Shown: one piece after another, positions 6,700 to 7,535 of the stretch
How positions within the stretch are numbered: position 1 is the stretch's first letter
Layout: every line of letters starts with the position of its first letter
Assembly: GCA_003218935.1 (NCBI GenBank)
Contig: QHPA01000141.1
Location: forward strand, 1-7,535
Direction: 5' to 3'
Length of the DNA: 7,535 nt
Source: Verrucomicrobiota bacterium
GTDB taxonomy: Bacteria; Verrucomicrobiota; Verrucomicrobiia; Limisphaerales; AV2
Program-made: the position numbers and the translations under genes
Notes under the pieces: generated by a model
The model's database searches: none
What the model saw: the letters and a program-made list of their open reading frames with translations, nothing else
What the model was told of the DNA's origin: nothing

Positions 6700-6754
6700 G
6701 GGAGGAGAAACACCGCCGAGTGTCTTCAGTTCTGCGCCAATCGAAACAGTGCGC
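6700..6754 (-). other. Short intergenic gap between the two minus-strand genes
   Basis: These 55 bases separate the papain-like lipoprotein stop from the cupredoxin-like start. No hairpin with a U-run and no convincing promoter is visible on the minus strand, so read-through from the lipoprotein gene is plausible. The bases just before the ATG are pyrimidine-rich (TTTCTCCTCCC), so there is no Shine-Dalgarno site. This leaves the start at 6699 supported by the membrane anchor position only. Confidence 0.5.
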
Positions 6755-7534
6755 TCAATAGCACCAATTGCAGTAAATCTCGTAAACGTCCACGCGTCCG
6801 CCGGGGAAGTAGAAATTCGTGGGAAAAGAAAACGCGCGCGCCATCCGATCATAAGTCAACGTGACCGGCTTGTCCGGCGAATTTGGGTCGTAGGCGGCGA
6901 ACTGGATTTCCTTTTCGGTTGCGGTGGCGCCGAACAGCACCACCGCGTGGTTGATGCTCAGGCTCGGAAAGCGCGCCAGGTGCACGACCGGCGCCCGGTT
7001 ACTCCTGATTTCGGCGGCGAGCGTTTCGGCGGTTTTCTGCTGATGGTGCCGGCTGAACGGCCAGACCATCCGCCAATGTCCGCACTGAAAATAGCTTCGC
7101 CACGCGCCGCCGCAATTCGTCTTCAAGAGTTTTTCCTGCGCCTGACTTAACTCGCGCAGGCTCGCGTAGCCGGGAATAACAATCTTTTTCGCGTCGGGCA
7201 GTTGGTTGCGCGGACTCGTCGCAACGACTTTGCGGATCAGACGCCGATAGGTTTTCGTGTCCGCCTTCGGTTGGGCCGGATCAAACCGCGCATTTTGAAA
7301 GAACTGCTTTGCCGCGCGGGCGACGACGAAGCAATGGTGAGTGTAGTCAGGGTTCGGCTCGCGACGCTTGTGGACCCATTTGCCGCGCTCGTCGAAGTGG
7401 TACTCCCATACCAGTTCATTCGGGTAAGCGAACGTGTCCTGTTCGAAAGCGAACTGACGCGAACCGGCTGTCCCGGGTCGTGATGTTGCGCAACCGGACA
7501 GCAAGAGAACAAGAAATAGCGCGAGCGCGCTGCA
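6755..7534 (-). CDS. Lipoprotein with papain-like fold signature, 5'-truncated
   Basis: The frame is open to the right edge and reads CSALALFLVLLLSGC, a hydrophobic signal segment ending in lipobox LSGC (Cys at 7490-7492). The true start therefore lies outside and the TTG at 7504 is not it. About 244 mature residues are visible. I do not recognise a named family. The arrangement resembles a papain-like cysteine peptidase or transglutaminase: a Cys at the head of a helix (YTHHCFVVARAAKQF, Cys codon 7331-7333), a His before a hydrophobic strand (INHAVVLFG, His codon 6947-6949), and an Asp/Asn in YDPNSP (Asp 6887-6889). Other features are CGGAWRSY, HWRMVWPFSR and a closing VYEIYCNWCY. The usual QxxxxxCG oxyanion motif is not obvious, so activity is unproven. 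The gene ends 55 bases before the cupredoxin-like gene on the same strand and may be co-transcribed with it. Confidence 0.85.
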   Translation of the reverse strand, partial: CSALALFLVLLLSGCATSRPGTAGSRQFAFEQDTFAYPNELVWEYHFDERGKWVHKRREPNPDYTHHCFVVARAAKQFFQNARFDPAQPKADTKTYRRLIRKVVATSPRNQLPDAKKIVIPGYASLRELSQAQEKLLKTNCGGAWRSYFQCGHWRMVWPFSRHHQQKTAETLAAEIRSNRAPVVHLARFPSLSINHAVVLFGATATEKEIQFAAYDPNSPDKPVTLTYDRMARAFSFPTNFYFPGGRVDVYEIYCNWCY

Positions 7535-7535
7535 T

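Noticed and set aside
6700..6852. N-terminal extension of the cupredoxin-like protein to a start at 6852
   Set aside because: The extra 51 residues overlap the end of the lipoprotein gene by almost 100 bases, and the membrane anchor sits naturally near the N-terminus when starting at 6699.
1..7535. tRNA, rRNA, CRISPR, insertion sequence or phage genes
   Set aside because: No cloverleaf, regularly spaced repeats, transposase or integrase motifs, or target-site duplications were found. Base composition is even throughout.

Overview
The window looks like chromosomal DNA from a member of the Verrucomicrobiota or a closely related PVC-group bacterium, probably near Pedosphaerales/Limisphaerales. 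The grounds are a C-terminal cytochrome c module of the 'Pirellula/Verrucomicrobium' heme-binding type, moderately high and even G+C, weak or absent Shine-Dalgarno sites at several starts, two lipoproteins with clear lipoboxes, and a cupredoxin/carboxypeptidase-regulatory-like membrane protein of a type common in PVC genomes. The phylum call is inference from gene content, not from a marker phylogeny. The DNA is almost fully coding. No tRNA, rRNA, CRISPR array, transposase or integrase is visible.

Layout. (1) Positions 1-841, plus strand: the 3' part of a HEAT-like/cytochrome c protein whose start lies left of the window. (2) 842-907: a short convergent gap with a REP-like hairpin. (3) 908-1720, minus strand: an SDR-family oxidoreductase. 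(4) 1689-3440, plus strand: a compact operon of purN (GAR transformylase), a 41-codon basic small ORF, hisG (long-form ATP phosphoribosyltransferase), and a 33-codon COX24/bS22-like basic protein. It closes with a strong hairpin terminator at 3479-3508. (5) 3533-5634, plus strand: a large TPR lipoprotein followed immediately by a DUF2203 protein. (6) 5659 to the right edge, minus strand: a membrane-anchored cupredoxin-like protein, and upstream of it a lipoprotein with a papain-like Cys/His/Asp arrangement whose first codons lie right of the window.

How the genes work together. purN and hisG belong to purine and histidine synthesis, which meet at PRPP and AICAR. Their operon also carries two tiny, very basic proteins. 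One resembles the bS22/mS38-type ribosomal small protein, so the operon joins nucleotide/amino-acid synthesis with translation. The TPR lipoprotein and DUF2203 gene look translationally coupled. The two minus-strand genes at the right end both encode exported or anchored proteins and may be co-transcribed. The left-hand cytochrome protein and the right-hand cupredoxin-like protein suggest an envelope with redox proteins, but they are not adjacent and no direct link can be claimed.

Nothing here amounts to a clear new multi-gene system. The points most worth a second look are the two small basic genes flanking hisG, the overlapping divergent starts of the SDR gene and purN, the unusual copper-site spacing in the cupredoxin-like protein, and the uncharacterised papain-like lipoprotein.
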